From an uncultured Clostridia bacterium (GTDB lineage Bacteria > Bacillota > Clostridia > TANB77 > CAG-508): DNA of 64,000 nt. Positions 48,380-56,525 of the stretch are shown in pieces. Position 1 is the first letter of the stretch. Each line of letters begins with the position of its first letter. The position numbers were made by a program, and so were the translations under genes. The notes beneath the pieces were generated by a model, which worked only from the letters and a program-made list of their open reading frames with translations, had not been told where the DNA came from and searched no databases. Location: the NCBI GenBank assembly GCA_928721565.1, contig OV788638.1:62001-126000 (forward strand), given 5' to 3'.

Positions 48380-48467
48380 GCAAGAACCGGTCCCAAGTGA
48401 ACAACTGCACATTTAAGAACCGGTCCCTGATGAACAATTGTCCAAAAGAGAACCGGTCCCTAATGAT
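48380..48467 (-). repeat. Three reverse-oriented elements upstream of the RAYT gene
   Basis: Reverse cores at 48383, 48416 and 48449 with exact 33-bp steps. They face the forward elements on the other side of the RAYT gene. The array reaches to 3 bp from the yunB stop codon. Confidence 0.93.
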
Positions 48468-48469
48468 CA

Positions 48470-49306
48470 TTATTTTATAAGTTGTAGCATATCACTATTG
48501 CTATTTAATCCTTCAAGATTGTAATAGCTCTCTGGAATATTTCCAACAATGACATGTTCAGCAATAATAACTTGATTAGTTACTTTCTGAGTATAATTTT
48601 TCAATGGTGTTACTATTTTCATGTCACAGTCAAAATTCACATATACTCTGTGTAATGATTGATTAATTCCTTGTGCAATGAATTCACTTTTTATATCTGT
48701 TTCTACATTTCCTGTAATTGATATAGTGATTGGTATTTCTGGTCCAAATCCTGAAATAAAGTATATTCCTGATAAATTTCCTAATGTTATTGCTATATCT
48801 GTTTTTCCTATATTGTCAAATTCGTGTTGAATGTTTTCTGTTAAGTCTGAAATTAGATTGTTTATTGGTACAACATTTGCTTTGACTATCATAACATTAC
48901 CGTTTCCGTCTTTTTCTAGTGTATATAATTGGTTATATTGATATTTGTTCATTATTAGTGTTGATTGCTGATTCGTTATAATAGTTGCAACCGATTTCAC
49001 TTTTTCTTCGCATAGTGTTTTAAATACTGGTTCAAAGTAGTAGAAAATAAATCTGAAGATTATTATTATTCCAACTAATACTATAATAAGCTTTACTATT
49101 TTTCTTTTTTTATGCCTTCCTATAGCAGACCTTCCTGAATCATCCCCTCCTGTATTATATCTTCCTGAATCATGCCCTCCTGTATTATGTCTTCCTGTAT
49201 TATCCCCTCCTGAATAAGAACTGTTATTATTTTTTTTTCTATTTTTATATGCCAATATCACAAATCTTCTTCTTGAATATATTTTGCTAATTTTTTCCTC
49301 AGCCAT
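48470..49306 (-). CDS. yunB: Sporulation protein YunB
   Basis: A membrane protein needed for spore formation in Bacillus, expressed in the mother cell there. Start at ATG 49306, after AAGGAGACAATTA. Residues 1-70 are cytoplasmic and basic. One membrane helix follows (about 72-92, IVKLIIVLVGIIIIFRFIFYYF), then the YunB domain (95-270) with conserved-looking VKANVVPINNL, GNLSGIYFISGFGPEIPI and HRVYVNFDCDMKIVTP. The N-terminal part holds an unusual insertion of degenerate pentapeptides (NTGRH NTGGH DSGRY NTGGD DSGRS, about residues 35-60) that is tandemly repeated in DNA. It lies 83 bp downstream of the sipL-like gene on the same strand, which fits a shared sporulation role. Confidence 0.88.
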   Translation of the reverse strand: MAEEKISKIYSRRRFVILAYKNRKKNNNSSYSGGDNTGRHNTGGHDSGRYNTGGDDSGRSAIGRHKKRKIVKLIIVLVGIIIIFRFIFYYFEPVFKTLCEEKVKSVATIITNQQSTLIMNKYQYNQLYTLEKDGNGNVMIVKANVVPINNLISDLTENIQHEFDNIGKTDIAITLGNLSGIYFISGFGPEIPITISITGNVETDIKSEFIAQGINQSLHRVYVNFDCDMKIVTPLKNYTQKVTNQVIIAEHVIVGNIPESYYNLEGLNSNSDMLQLIK

Positions 49307-49389
49307 TAATTGTCTCCTTGATTTCTACAATTTGTTATATTCTTTTGCTAGTTTTAATACTTAATTGACTTTCATAATTTATCTTATGA

Positions 49390-50970
49390 TTATACAACTT
49401 GCGGAATGACAATTGGTTCTTTTGTTCTTTTTAATACATATTTAGGAATATATATTTTCTCACCTACGTTTAGTCTGTCAGGTCTTTCCATTCCATTTAC
49501 TCTAGCAATATCATCAACTGTGCTACCAAATCTTTTTGCTATTTTCCATAGAGTATCACCGCTTTTGACCACATATATTATTACACTATAGTCTTCATTT
49601 TTTTCTTCTTCTTCCATTGATATATCACTAATTACAGGTATTGCAGAATTTATATATATATTAGTTGTAAAACATAAGTCAACATTTGCGCTTACTATTC
49701 TAGATTGATTTAAAAATTCTTGTGAATTTACTTCAATATCTGTATCTATTTTGCATTCGTCAGATGTTTCAATATCGCCAATTGTTTGCTCAAATGGTAT
49801 TGATAATTGTTTTGTATTAATTCCAATAACTGAATTATCTGTAAATATCATATTTACTTCAATTTCACCTTCAATTATGATTTTTCCACTCATCTTGCTT
49901 TCATTATTTATAACTGGATTTAGCGTCACTTCAATAATATTTCCGTTTTCGAGTTCAGGGATATCTATTTTTTCTCTAATCTTGCATATATTTTGACTAC
50001 ATTGTTTTTTTATCATTGTGTTGACCATACTTTTATTAAAATCCATTTTTTCGCCTGGGCAATACATGTCTTGTATCATTTGAATTTCTCTTTCTTCATA
50101 TGACATACAGTAAATTTCAGTTTCCATCTCAATATATACTGAATGTTCTTCCATTGCATTTGGCTTTATTATTATGTTTTTTATCATATATGTTGTCTCA
50201 CAAATATTTTCTTCTTTTATATTTGGCATGTCAATAAAGCCTACTAGTGGTAATCTTCCTTGAAAGTTACATATACGTCCATCTTCTGTTAGATATACTA
50301 GTTTGACCTCAATTTCTGATTTTGCAAGAATTTTGTTATAACTTATTTTGATGTCTTTGTCTACTAAATTGATTTGTGCATTTAATATTTCTGCTAAATT
50401 ATCTGTACTTGGAATTGAAATATTTTCTTTTACTGATGTTTTTGCCATACCACTTCCAAACAAAGAATTGATTTTCATATTTTTATTTAATACTTGAATA
50501 TTACTGTCATTTAAATTAGTTATTATATCAATTGTTTCTTGTGAATATATTTTTATATAAATTTCTAGTGTTACTTTTATTCCTATTTTTCTTCCATTAA
50601 TTACATTACATTCCATCAATTTGATTTTTGGTATAATGTCAACTTCCATCCCATTGACAAGTTCTGGAATGTTTAAATTTTCTGAAAAATCCAAGTTTGT
50701 ATTTAATCCTCTTATGTTGTCTGTTTTTGCCACTTCGCTGTCATTATCTGCTAAGTACATTATATATGTTAATATGTTTCCATCTAATTTAATCTTTCCG
50801 TCCATAACTTCTTTTTTGTAAATGCATACATTTCCACTTGTATTAATAGTATTTAGTATATCAGGTTTTGAATCGGGTACAATCATATCACCCTGTATAT
50901 TTATTATTTCCTTTTTTTCAGTTACAACTTTGCTAATATTTAAAGTTTCTTTTGTTATATTTATTTCCAT
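49390..50970 (-). CDS. sipL: SPOCS (DUF3794) and LysM protein, SipL-like spore morphogenesis protein
   Basis: In Clostridioides difficile SipL binds SpoIVA through its LysM domain and directs coat assembly on the forespore. Start at ATG 50970, after AGAGGAGGTTTTTTTC. At 526 residues it has two to three SPOCS/DUF3794 segments (residues about 30-150, 170-290 and 320-430), with PDSKPDILNTINTSG being typical of the N-terminal one. The C-terminal LysM domain (about 465-515) contains VKSGDTLWKIAKRFG and LNVGEKIYIP. No signal peptide, as expected for a mother-cell cytosolic protein. Located just upstream of yunB. Other DUF3794/LysM proteins exist, so the exact name is probable rather than certain. 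Confidence 0.85.
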   Translation of the reverse strand: MEINITKETLNISKVVTEKKEIINIQGDMIVPDSKPDILNTINTSGNVCIYKKEVMDGKIKLDGNILTYIMYLADNDSEVAKTDNIRGLNTNLDFSENLNIPELVNGMEVDIIPKIKLMECNVINGRKIGIKVTLEIYIKIYSQETIDIITNLNDSNIQVLNKNMKINSLFGSGMAKTSVKENISIPSTDNLAEILNAQINLVDKDIKISYNKILAKSEIEVKLVYLTEDGRICNFQGRLPLVGFIDMPNIKEENICETTYMIKNIIIKPNAMEEHSVYIEMETEIYCMSYEEREIQMIQDMYCPGEKMDFNKSMVNTMIKKQCSQNICKIREKIDIPELENGNIIEVTLNPVINNESKMSGKIIIEGEIEVNMIFTDNSVIGINTKQLSIPFEQTIGDIETSDECKIDTDIEVNSQEFLNQSRIVSANVDLCFTTNIYINSAIPVISDISMEEEEKNEDYSVIIYVVKSGDTLWKIAKRFGSTVDDIARVNGMERPDRLNVGEKIYIPKYVLKRTKEPIVIPQVV

Positions 50971-51106
50971 GAAAAAAACCTCCTCTACATTTTTTGTTTA
51001 TTAATGTATATGAGGTTTCTTCTATATTTATGCACATTTTATCCCGTTTTTTCTGCTCGCAGAACACTTCAGAACGCTTTTATGTACTATTTTCTGTGCC
51101 TACTTT

Positions 51107-51919
51107 TTATGTTTTTATATTGATATCTCCAACTCCGCCTTCGATATAAATTTTATTTTGGCCCTCACCAGTTGTTGAATTATCAGCAACAGACTCATCA
51201 TTTATTTTTATGTTTCCAATCCCTTTTTGAACTTTTATTGAATAATTGTCTTTTTCGCCTTCAAGATTCATCTCTACATCTCCGACTCCGCATTCTATTC
51301 TTGATTCTCCGTTCAGATGTCCTGAATATATTAATTTTCCAACTCCTGCACTTAATTTGGCTTCAGTTAATTCTGTGTTTTCCAATTTTACCTGACCTGC
51401 ACCGCACTCAATTGTAGGGTTTTCAGATTTTAAATTTTGAATATTAACATTGCCTGCGCCAAAACTGAAGTCTATGTTGGTTGCTTCTATATTGGATATT
51501 TCAACATTTCCTGCTCCTATCTCTAAATTGATTCTACTTAGTTGGACATTTTCTGGTACATATATTGTAATACTGCTTTCTGATTTTAAATTTTTCTCAT
51601 TTTTTATTTCTAAAACATCATTTTTACACTCTATCTTGGCTGTTTTTGGAATGTTATTGGTTTCCAGTCTATATGAATCTCCTTCAGATTTTATTGTTAA
51701 ATTTGATGATGATATATTTAAATTTAGACCTGACAATTTATCAAAGTCTCGAGTTTCATCAACCAATTCCACATTTTTATTTCCTGTAAATTCTTTTAAT
51801 ATTTCCACCCCTGAAGTTACTCCAACTATCACTCCCACAAGAGCTCCAATTATTGATATTGCCAAATATAATCCAAATGCAATTGCTGCATATTTTATTA
51901 ATTTTTGAAATCCTTTCAT
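51107..51919 (-). CDS. DUF4097-family beta-repeat membrane protein
   Basis: Start placed at ATG 51919 (MKGFQKLIKYAA), 2 bp after the stop of the upstream gene. A TTG start at 51943 in the same frame would overlap that gene, and the only GGAGG lies 17 bp off, so translational coupling is likely. Residues about 5-35 form one membrane helix (AAIAFGLYLAISIIGALVGVIVG). The rest is a right-handed repeat of short beta strands with glycine-Gly-Val/Ala-Gly turns (GAGNVEISN, GAGQVKLEN, GVGKLIYSG, GVGDVEMNL). This is the DUF4097/adhesin-like beta-helix pattern seen in envelope-stress operons. It is co-transcribed with the LiaF-like gene. Function in envelope-stress sensing is inferred from context. Confidence 0.85.
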   Translation of the reverse strand: MKGFQKLIKYAAIAFGLYLAISIIGALVGVIVGVTSGVEILKEFTGNKNVELVDETRDFDKLSGLNLNISSSNLTIKSEGDSYRLETNNIPKTAKIECKNDVLEIKNEKNLKSESSITIYVPENVQLSRINLEIGAGNVEISNIEATNIDFSFGAGNVNIQNLKSENPTIECGAGQVKLENTELTEAKLSAGVGKLIYSGHLNGESRIECGVGDVEMNLEGEKDNYSIKVQKGIGNIKINDESVADNSTTGEGQNKIYIEGGVGDINIKT

Positions 51920-51920
51920 T

Positions 51921-52565
51921 CTATTTAACTTCAACTCCTCCAAATAAGCAAAAAGCTTTAATGTGTATTGTAGGTTGATTTGCTTTATTTTCTACTTTAT
52001 TTGTCGCACCTCCAAACAATGATGTTGATTTTATTTCAACATTGACATTATTTGGGACAAAAATATTTATTCCTCCAAATACTGATGTTGCATCTATATT
52101 TGTTTCATCTATTATATCTGCTTTTTTCAAATTTAAATCAATTCCTCCAAATGTTGCATTCAAACTAGCTCCTTTAAATGTATCGCCTTCAAAGTTTAAC
52201 TTTTGGCCTGAAAATGTTGCATAATATTCTTCATTTTCTTTTGCTTTTTCTAATTTGCTATCTTTAAAAATCATTCCAACCCCTATGGCAACCAATACAG
52301 CTGGCAATGTCAATTTTCCAACTATTTCCATATCAAGTATTCCTTGTGCTGATAATAGTAGTGCTACTCCTATTGCTAACCATATATATGCTCCAATGTC
52401 TCTTATATTTTTCACTATACTTATTGCACTTGGTATTATAATAAATAAACTCCACCATCCATCAAAAAATATGTCTATCTTTATTATTCCTAAAACTTTT
52501 AAACCTATTATTAATCCTATTATTATGAAGACTATTCCCCATATTAAATTTTCTTTTCTTTTCAT
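51921..52565 (-). CDS. LiaF-like (DUF5668 / YvqF C-terminal) membrane protein
   Basis: Start at ATG 52565 (MKRKENLIWG), after GAGGAAAGGAAAGAATT; the frame is open further upstream but without a ribosome binding site. Residues about 5-110 hold four membrane segments of the LiaF/YvqF N-terminal type (LIWGIVFIIIGLIIGLKVLGII, WWSLFIIIPSAISIV, YIWLAIGVALLLSA, LTLPAVLVAIGVGMIF). The C-terminal half (125-214) is a beta-helix with repeated FGG motifs (NATFGGIDLNL, SVFGGINIFVP, SLFGGATN, CLFGGVEVK). In Bacillus, LiaF holds back the LiaRS cell-wall antibiotic response. No LiaRS pair is visible here, so the name is by domain only. It is followed directly by the DUF4097 gene. Confidence 0.82.
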   Translation of the reverse strand: MKRKENLIWGIVFIIIGLIIGLKVLGIIKIDIFFDGWWSLFIIIPSAISIVKNIRDIGAYIWLAIGVALLLSAQGILDMEIVGKLTLPAVLVAIGVGMIFKDSKLEKAKENEEYYATFSGQKLNFEGDTFKGASLNATFGGIDLNLKKADIIDETNIDATSVFGGINIFVPNNVNVEIKSTSLFGGATNKVENKANQPTIHIKAFCLFGGVEVK

Positions 52566-52762
52566 AATTCTTTCCTTTCCTCTTAAGTGTGCATTTGAGA
52601 ACACTTTTGGGTGCACGGCACAATTAAGAACACTTTTTTATTGCATTTATTATATTATAATTTTATATATAGTGCAAGCTTACAAAACCAAAATTATCTA
52701 AAAGTCAGAACAATCAAGTATGAAGTAAATAATTATTTTATTAATTGTCCTCTCATATCAAA

Positions 52763-52798
52763 AAAAGTTCCCTCTTTTCTTTTATAGAAGGAACTTTT
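52763..52798 (-). terminator. Terminator of spoVG
   Basis: AAAAGTTCC pairs with GGAACTTTT across a loop of about 18 bases. On the minus strand it is followed by a run of T, 9 bp past the spoVG stop. Confidence 0.75.
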
Positions 52799-52806
52799 AA
52801 AATTTA

Positions 52807-53079
52807 TTATTCTGCTGATTCTTCTGTTTCAGGAGCTTCATAAGCTTCTAATATAGCTTTTTGTACCTTTTCTCTTGTTTCAGCATTGATTGGATGAGCT
52901 ATATCCTTGAATTCTCCGTTTGGAGTTTTTCTGCTTGGCATAGCGATGAATAATCCATTTTGACTTTCGATAACTTTGATATCATGAATAACAAATTCAT
53001 TATCGAATGTTACAGAAGCAACAGCTTTCATTCTGTTCTCTGAATTTACTTTTCTTAAACGTACGTCTGTTATTTGCAT
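52807..53079 (-). CDS. spoVG: Septation/regulatory protein SpoVG
   Basis: A small conserved nucleic-acid-binding regulator that affects septation and sporulation in Firmicutes. Start chosen at ATG 53079 (MQITDVRLRKV), 6 bp after GGAGGTGCACAC. Ninety residues, the usual length. Hallmarks are ITDVRLRKV at the N terminus, FVIHDIKVIESQNGLFIAMPSRK (two halves of one conserved strand-turn region) and FKDIAHPINAETREKVQ. A possible sigma-H-like promoter (an AGGGAAAA box and GAAT about 12 bp apart, around 53145-53175) lies upstream, as in Bacillus, but this is weak. It is divergent from murC. The 310-bp gap between them is very AT-rich and otherwise empty. Confidence 0.95.
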   Translation of the reverse strand: MQITDVRLRKVNSENRMKAVASVTFDNEFVIHDIKVIESQNGLFIAMPSRKTPNGEFKDIAHPINAETREKVQKAILEAYEAPETEESAE

Positions 53080-53323
53080 TGTGTGCACCTCCACTGTTTT
53101 AAATTTGTACATATATGTATTGTATCTTATGTACTACTATATTATTCGGCACCAATATTTTTTTTCCCTCTTTTTTTTACATTTTTTTATTTTTTTATTG
53201 AGTACCCCCTCTACACCCTGATACTATTATATTTTTATCTCTAATTTTAATTCCATATTTATTAATAAAAATAAAATTATTTCAAATATTTGTACAATTA
53301 TATAATATTTTGTAACAAAAAAC

Positions 53324-53352
53324 TTGAAATTTACATTATATAAGTATATAAT
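53324..53352 (+). promoter_or_regulatory. Promoter of murC
   Basis: TTGAAA (53324-53329), a 17-bp spacer and TATAAT (53347-53352), 38 bp upstream of the murC start codon. Confidence 0.82.
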
Positions 53353-53389
53353 AGAAAAACAAAATTGAATTTTCATGGGAGTGTTTATA

Positions 53390-54772
53390 ATGCCAAATAT
53401 TAAAAATATAAAAAAATATAAAAAAATATACATGATTGGAATCGGCGGTGTAAGTATGAGTGGAATTGCTGAAATTCTTATTAATTGGGGATTTACAGTA
53501 GCTGGTAGTGATCGTACTGATTCTAATATTTTACATACTTTAAAAAATGCAGGAATTCAAATTAATATCGGTCATGAAGCAAAAAATGTTGAAGGTTATG
53601 ATTGCGTTGTATATACTGCTGCAATTCATCCAGATAATCCAGAATTCATTCATGCTAAAGAACTTGGAATTCCTCTTATAGAAAGATCTGATTTCTTAGG
53701 TGAACTTACAAGATGTTATCAAAATACAATTGCTATTTCTGGTACTCATGGAAAAACTACAACTACTTCTCTTGTTTCTTTATGTTTTATAGAAGCTCAA
53801 AAAGATCCAAGTGTTCAGGTCGGAGCTATTATCAAAGAACTTGGTGGAAATTATAGAGTTGGAAATAGTGAAAATTTTATTATTGAAGCTTGTGAATATG
53901 TTGAAAGTTTCTTAAAATTCAGTCCTAGGTCTGAAATTATATTAAATATTGATAATGATCATTTAGATTATTACAAAAATATAGAAAATGTAAAAAAAGC
54001 TTTTATAAAATATGTAAAGTTATTACCTGAAAATGGGCATTTGATTATTAATGCTGATGATCCTCATTGCATAGATTTACCAGTATATTCTAAAGCTCCA
54101 ACTATTAAATATGGTATTGAAAATGAAGATGTAGATTTTTCAGCTAAGGATATTATTTTTAATGAAGATGGTTTTCCAGAATTTGATGTTTATAAATTTG
54201 GTGATTTCTTTGCTCACTTTAAGCTTTCAATTCCTGGAAGACACAATGTATTAAATGCTTTAGCTTGTATTGCTTTGTGTGATTCTTATGGAATTGAAAA
54301 AGAACATATGCAAATAGCTTTGAAAAAATTTACTGGTGCTGATAGACGTTTTGAATTTAAAGGAACCGTAAATGGTGCTAAAGTTTATGATGATTATGGC
54401 CATCATCCTACTGAAGTTTCAGCTACTGCTAAAGCTTTAAGAAATAAAAAATATAATAAGTCTTGGGTTGTATTTCAACCTCATACATATAGTAGAACTT
54501 TTAACCTTTTAGATGATTTTGCTCATGCACTACTTTCTTTTGATAATATTATTATTACTGATATTTATGCTGCAAGAGAAACTAATACTTATAATATTTC
54601 TTCTAAAGATTTAGCTGATGCAGTCATTAAATTAGGTAAAGATGCAAAATACATTTCTTCTCTTGATGATTGTGCAACTTATTTAAAAGAACATGTAAAA
54701 AAAGATGATATCGTTCTTACTTTAGGTGCTGGCACTGTTACAAATGTTGGACCTATGATTGTTGGTAAATAA
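53390..54772 (+). CDS. murC: UDP-N-acetylmuramate--L-alanine ligase
   Basis: Adds L-alanine to UDP-MurNAc with ATP in the cytosol, the first amino-acid step of peptidoglycan precursor synthesis. Start chosen at ATG 53390 (MPNIKNIKK), 8-9 bp after GGGAG; an in-frame ATG at 53375 lacks a ribosome binding site. 460 residues, normal for MurC. The N-terminal Rossmann motif is MIGIGGVSMSGIAEIL (15-30). The ATP-binding P-loop GTHGKTTT lies at 118-125. The central domain contains NIDNDHLDYY, and the C-terminal ligase domain contains FTGADRRFEFKG and DDYGHHPTEV. It is a single-gene unit with its own promoter and terminator. Confidence 0.97.
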   Translation: MPNIKNIKKYKKIYMIGIGGVSMSGIAEILINWGFTVAGSDRTDSNILHTLKNAGIQINIGHEAKNVEGYDCVVYTAAIHPDNPEFIHAKELGIPLIERSDFLGELTRCYQNTIAISGTHGKTTTTSLVSLCFIEAQKDPSVQVGAIIKELGGNYRVGNSENFIIEACEYVESFLKFSPRSEIILNIDNDHLDYYKNIENVKKAFIKYVKLLPENGHLIINADDPHCIDLPVYSKAPTIKYGIENEDVDFSAKDIIFNEDGFPEFDVYKFGDFFAHFKLSIPGRHNVLNALACIALCDSYGIEKEHMQIALKKFTGADRRFEFKGTVNGAKVYDDYGHHPTEVSATAKALRNKKYNKSWVVFQPHTYSRTFNLLDDFAHALLSFDNIIITDIYAARETNTYNISSKDLADAVIKLGKDAKYISSLDDCATYLKEHVKKDDIVLTLGAGTVTNVGPMIVGK

Positions 54773-54787
54773 TTTTTTAAAATAGAC

Positions 54788-54835
54788 TAAAAATAGACTA
54801 CTAGAAATATTTTTTCAAGTAGCCTATTTTTTGTT
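54788..54835 (+). terminator. Terminator of murC
   Basis: AAATAGACTACT pairs with AGTAGCCTATTT (one mismatch) around an AT-rich loop and is followed by a T-run. It begins about 15 bp after the stop codon. Confidence 0.8.
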
Positions 54836-54882
54836 GTTTTTTTTTCTATTATGTGGTATATTATATTTGTTTTATATTTTGT

Positions 54883-54958
54883 GCCACTATAGCTCAGTTG
54901 GTAGAGCGACGGATTCGTAACCCGTAGGTCAGCAGTTCGATTCTGCTTAGTGGCTCCA
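54883..54958 (+). tRNA. tRNA-Thr (anticodon CGU)
   Basis: A 76-base cloverleaf. The acceptor stem GCCACTA/TAGTGGC is perfect. The D arm is GCTC AGTTGGTA GAGC, the anticodon loop is TTCGTAA with anticodon CGT, the T arm is AGCAG TTCGATT CTGCT, and the encoded 3' end is TCCA. The anticodon stem has one A-C mismatch at its loop end. It reads ACG codons. A remnant of a conjugative element lies immediately downstream, as often happens at tRNA genes. Confidence 0.95.
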
Positions 54959-54997
54959 TAAGATAAAATCGTCGCACTAATGTGACGTTAATGATTA

Positions 54998-55025
54998 AGT
55001 CAACTAGAAATAGTTGATTTTTTTG
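54998..55025 (+). terminator. Terminator after tRNA-Thr
   Basis: TCAACTA GAAA TAGTTGA is a perfect 7-bp stem with a GNRA-type tetraloop, followed by seven T. A second small hairpin (GTCGCA CTAA TGTGAC, 54971-54986) lies just before it. Confidence 0.85.
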
Positions 55026-55051
55026 TGCGTTATTGCAAAGAAATGATAATT

Positions 55052-55861
55052 ATGGATAATGAAAGGAAAATCGCAGGAGTTTATATTCGTGTATCAACAG
55101 AAGATCAAGCAAGAGAAGGTTTTAGTTTAGGAGAACAAGAAGAAAAATTGCTTCAATTATGTAATTTTAAAGAATTAGAAGTTTATAAAGATGCAGGAAC
55201 ATCAGCAAAAGATATGGAACATAGACCACAATTTCAAGAAATGTTTAAAGATTATGAAGTGGTTGTTGCGACACATCAAAATACTAACCATATCCACAAC
55301 CATTTCATAATCAACTCTGTTTCTTGTAAAGATGGTAAGAAGTATAATAACAATAGAACTAATTTAGCAAAGTTAAGACATATATCTGATTCTATATGTG
55401 CTGAATATGGTCTATCTGTTTTAGACGATGATATTGGATATAAAAGCACCTATAATCATAAAGTTATTAATAATGATTATTATAAAACACTTAAAGAAGA
55501 TTTAGATAGTTCTATAAGTTATTCAGTAACCTTAAAACAATTATTTGAAAGAATGAGAAATATTAGTTATAAAGTATATTTTCGTAATGATGTAATAACT
55601 ATTTATAAAGATGGCGAAGATAAGGTTAGAATAGAAAAAATATTTGGTAAAGAATATTCAAAAGATAGATTAAGTAAAAGACTTTATTCATCAAGACAAA
55701 TAGTATTTAAACCTATGTCCCAAAAATCTATCTTTGAAGAATACTGTAAAACTAATAAACCTCATATTAGATTTATGCACGAAAATAATATTGTAACAAA
55801 AGATGATTTAGATAATTTTGATAAAGATATCCAAAAAGAAAAAGACAATTCTAGGTATTAG
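55052..55861 (+). pseudogene. Fused remnant: serine recombinase N terminus joined to relaxase C-terminal part
   Basis: One open frame of 269 codons from ATG 55052 (MDNERKIAGVY); an in-frame ATG at 55043 and a GTG at 55025 are possible but no start has a good ribosome binding site. Residues 1-66 are the start of a large serine recombinase: the catalytic serine lies in YIRVSTEDQ (Ser15), followed by GFSLGEQEEKL and DAGTSAKDMEHRPQF. From about residue 67 the sequence switches to a MobA/VirD2-type relaxase, with VVATHQNTNHIHNHFIINSV (the HxH metal site) and SCKDGKKYNNNR. The relaxase lacks its first catalytic motif and the recombinase lacks its DNA-binding part, so neither should work. This is best explained as a deletion inside an integrative conjugative element beside the tRNA. 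The fused frame stays intact to its stop, which overlaps a terminator. Confidence 0.88.
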
Positions 55862-55880
55862 ATACCGGATTGTCTTTTTC
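55838..55880. terminator. Bidirectional terminator at the end of the recombinase-relaxase remnant
   Basis: GAAAAAGACAAT (55838-55849) pairs with ATTGTCTTTTTC (55869-55880). The plus-strand stop codon is inside the loop. It serves the remnant and the convergent zinc-ribbon gene ending at 55885. Confidence 0.8.
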
Positions 55881-55884
55881 AATA

Positions 55885-56487
55885 TCATTTGCTTTTTTTT
55901 GATAACTTTTTTATATAAAGCTTAATTGAAATAAATATTATCGTAACTATAGTAACCATTATTATTCCTATAATTAATAAGCTATTCCATCCTGAATTCA
56001 TAACATATTCATTAGGATTATTAGGATTATATTTTACAGTTGCAGTTTGTTTAAATCCTGAACGATTACTCAACAAGTTGGGTGAACCTTTATAGGTAAC
56101 ACCATTTACAGTATATTCATATATACCGTTACACAATTCATCGCCATCATCGTCGTATTGGCAATTTTCATAACTCACGAGTTTTCCTTCTGTTTCTAAA
56201 TAGTTTTTAGATTTACTGTTATCAGTTATATTTGAATATGAACTAACACCAATAAAAGTTAGACCTACAAGAAACCATGGAGCAAGTATAAATATCAAAA
56301 TTGCACTAGTTATGTGTTTTGCCTTCCTACTTCCTAAATCGATGGTTTTGACATTTGTTTGAGAATAATCATTATTTAAAAAATTGTTACTCTGTTCAAT
56401 GTGATTTAATTCTGTACTACAAGATTCACATCTAATATTTGTATTTTTATTTTCATGTCCACAATTAGGGCATTTAATTGTATTCAT
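55885..56487 (-). CDS. Zinc-ribbon membrane protein with DUF3592-like domain, 200 residues
   Basis: Start at ATG 56487, after GAAGGAGGTAATTA. Residues 4-24 form a zinc ribbon (CPNCGHENKNTNIRCESC). Two membrane helices lie at about 58-82 (TSAILIFILAPWFLVGLTFIGVSS, split here into HITSAILIFILAPW and FLVGLTFIGV) and 168-192. Between them is an extracytoplasmic region with a DUF3592-like pattern (ETEGKLVSYENC, YEYTVNGVTYKG, VKYNPNNPNEYVM). It is the third gene of a lemA / DUF2207 / zinc-ribbon operon, 38 bp after the DUF2207 gene. Function unknown; zinc ribbons with membrane helices are common in envelope proteins. Confidence 0.8.
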   Translation of the reverse strand: MNTIKCPNCGHENKNTNIRCESCSTELNHIEQSNNFLNNDYSQTNVKTIDLGSRKAKHITSAILIFILAPWFLVGLTFIGVSSYSNITDNSKSKNYLETEGKLVSYENCQYDDDGDELCNGIYEYTVNGVTYKGSPNLLSNRSGFKQTATVKYNPNNPNEYVMNSGWNSLLIIGIIMVTIVTIIFISIKLYIKKLSKKSK

Positions 56488-56525
56488 TAATTACCTCCTT
56501 CAATCTAATATTAAGTGAAGGATGA

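Noticed and set aside
53227..53433. Minus-strand hydrophobic frame of 68 codons overlapping the murC start
   Set aside because: It covers the murC promoter and start, is extremely AT-rich, and has no ribosome binding site.
54960..55030. Attachment-site duplication of the tRNA-Thr 3' end
   Set aside because: I looked for a second copy of the T-arm and acceptor sequence (AGCAGTTCGATTCTGC) further downstream and did not find one in the window.
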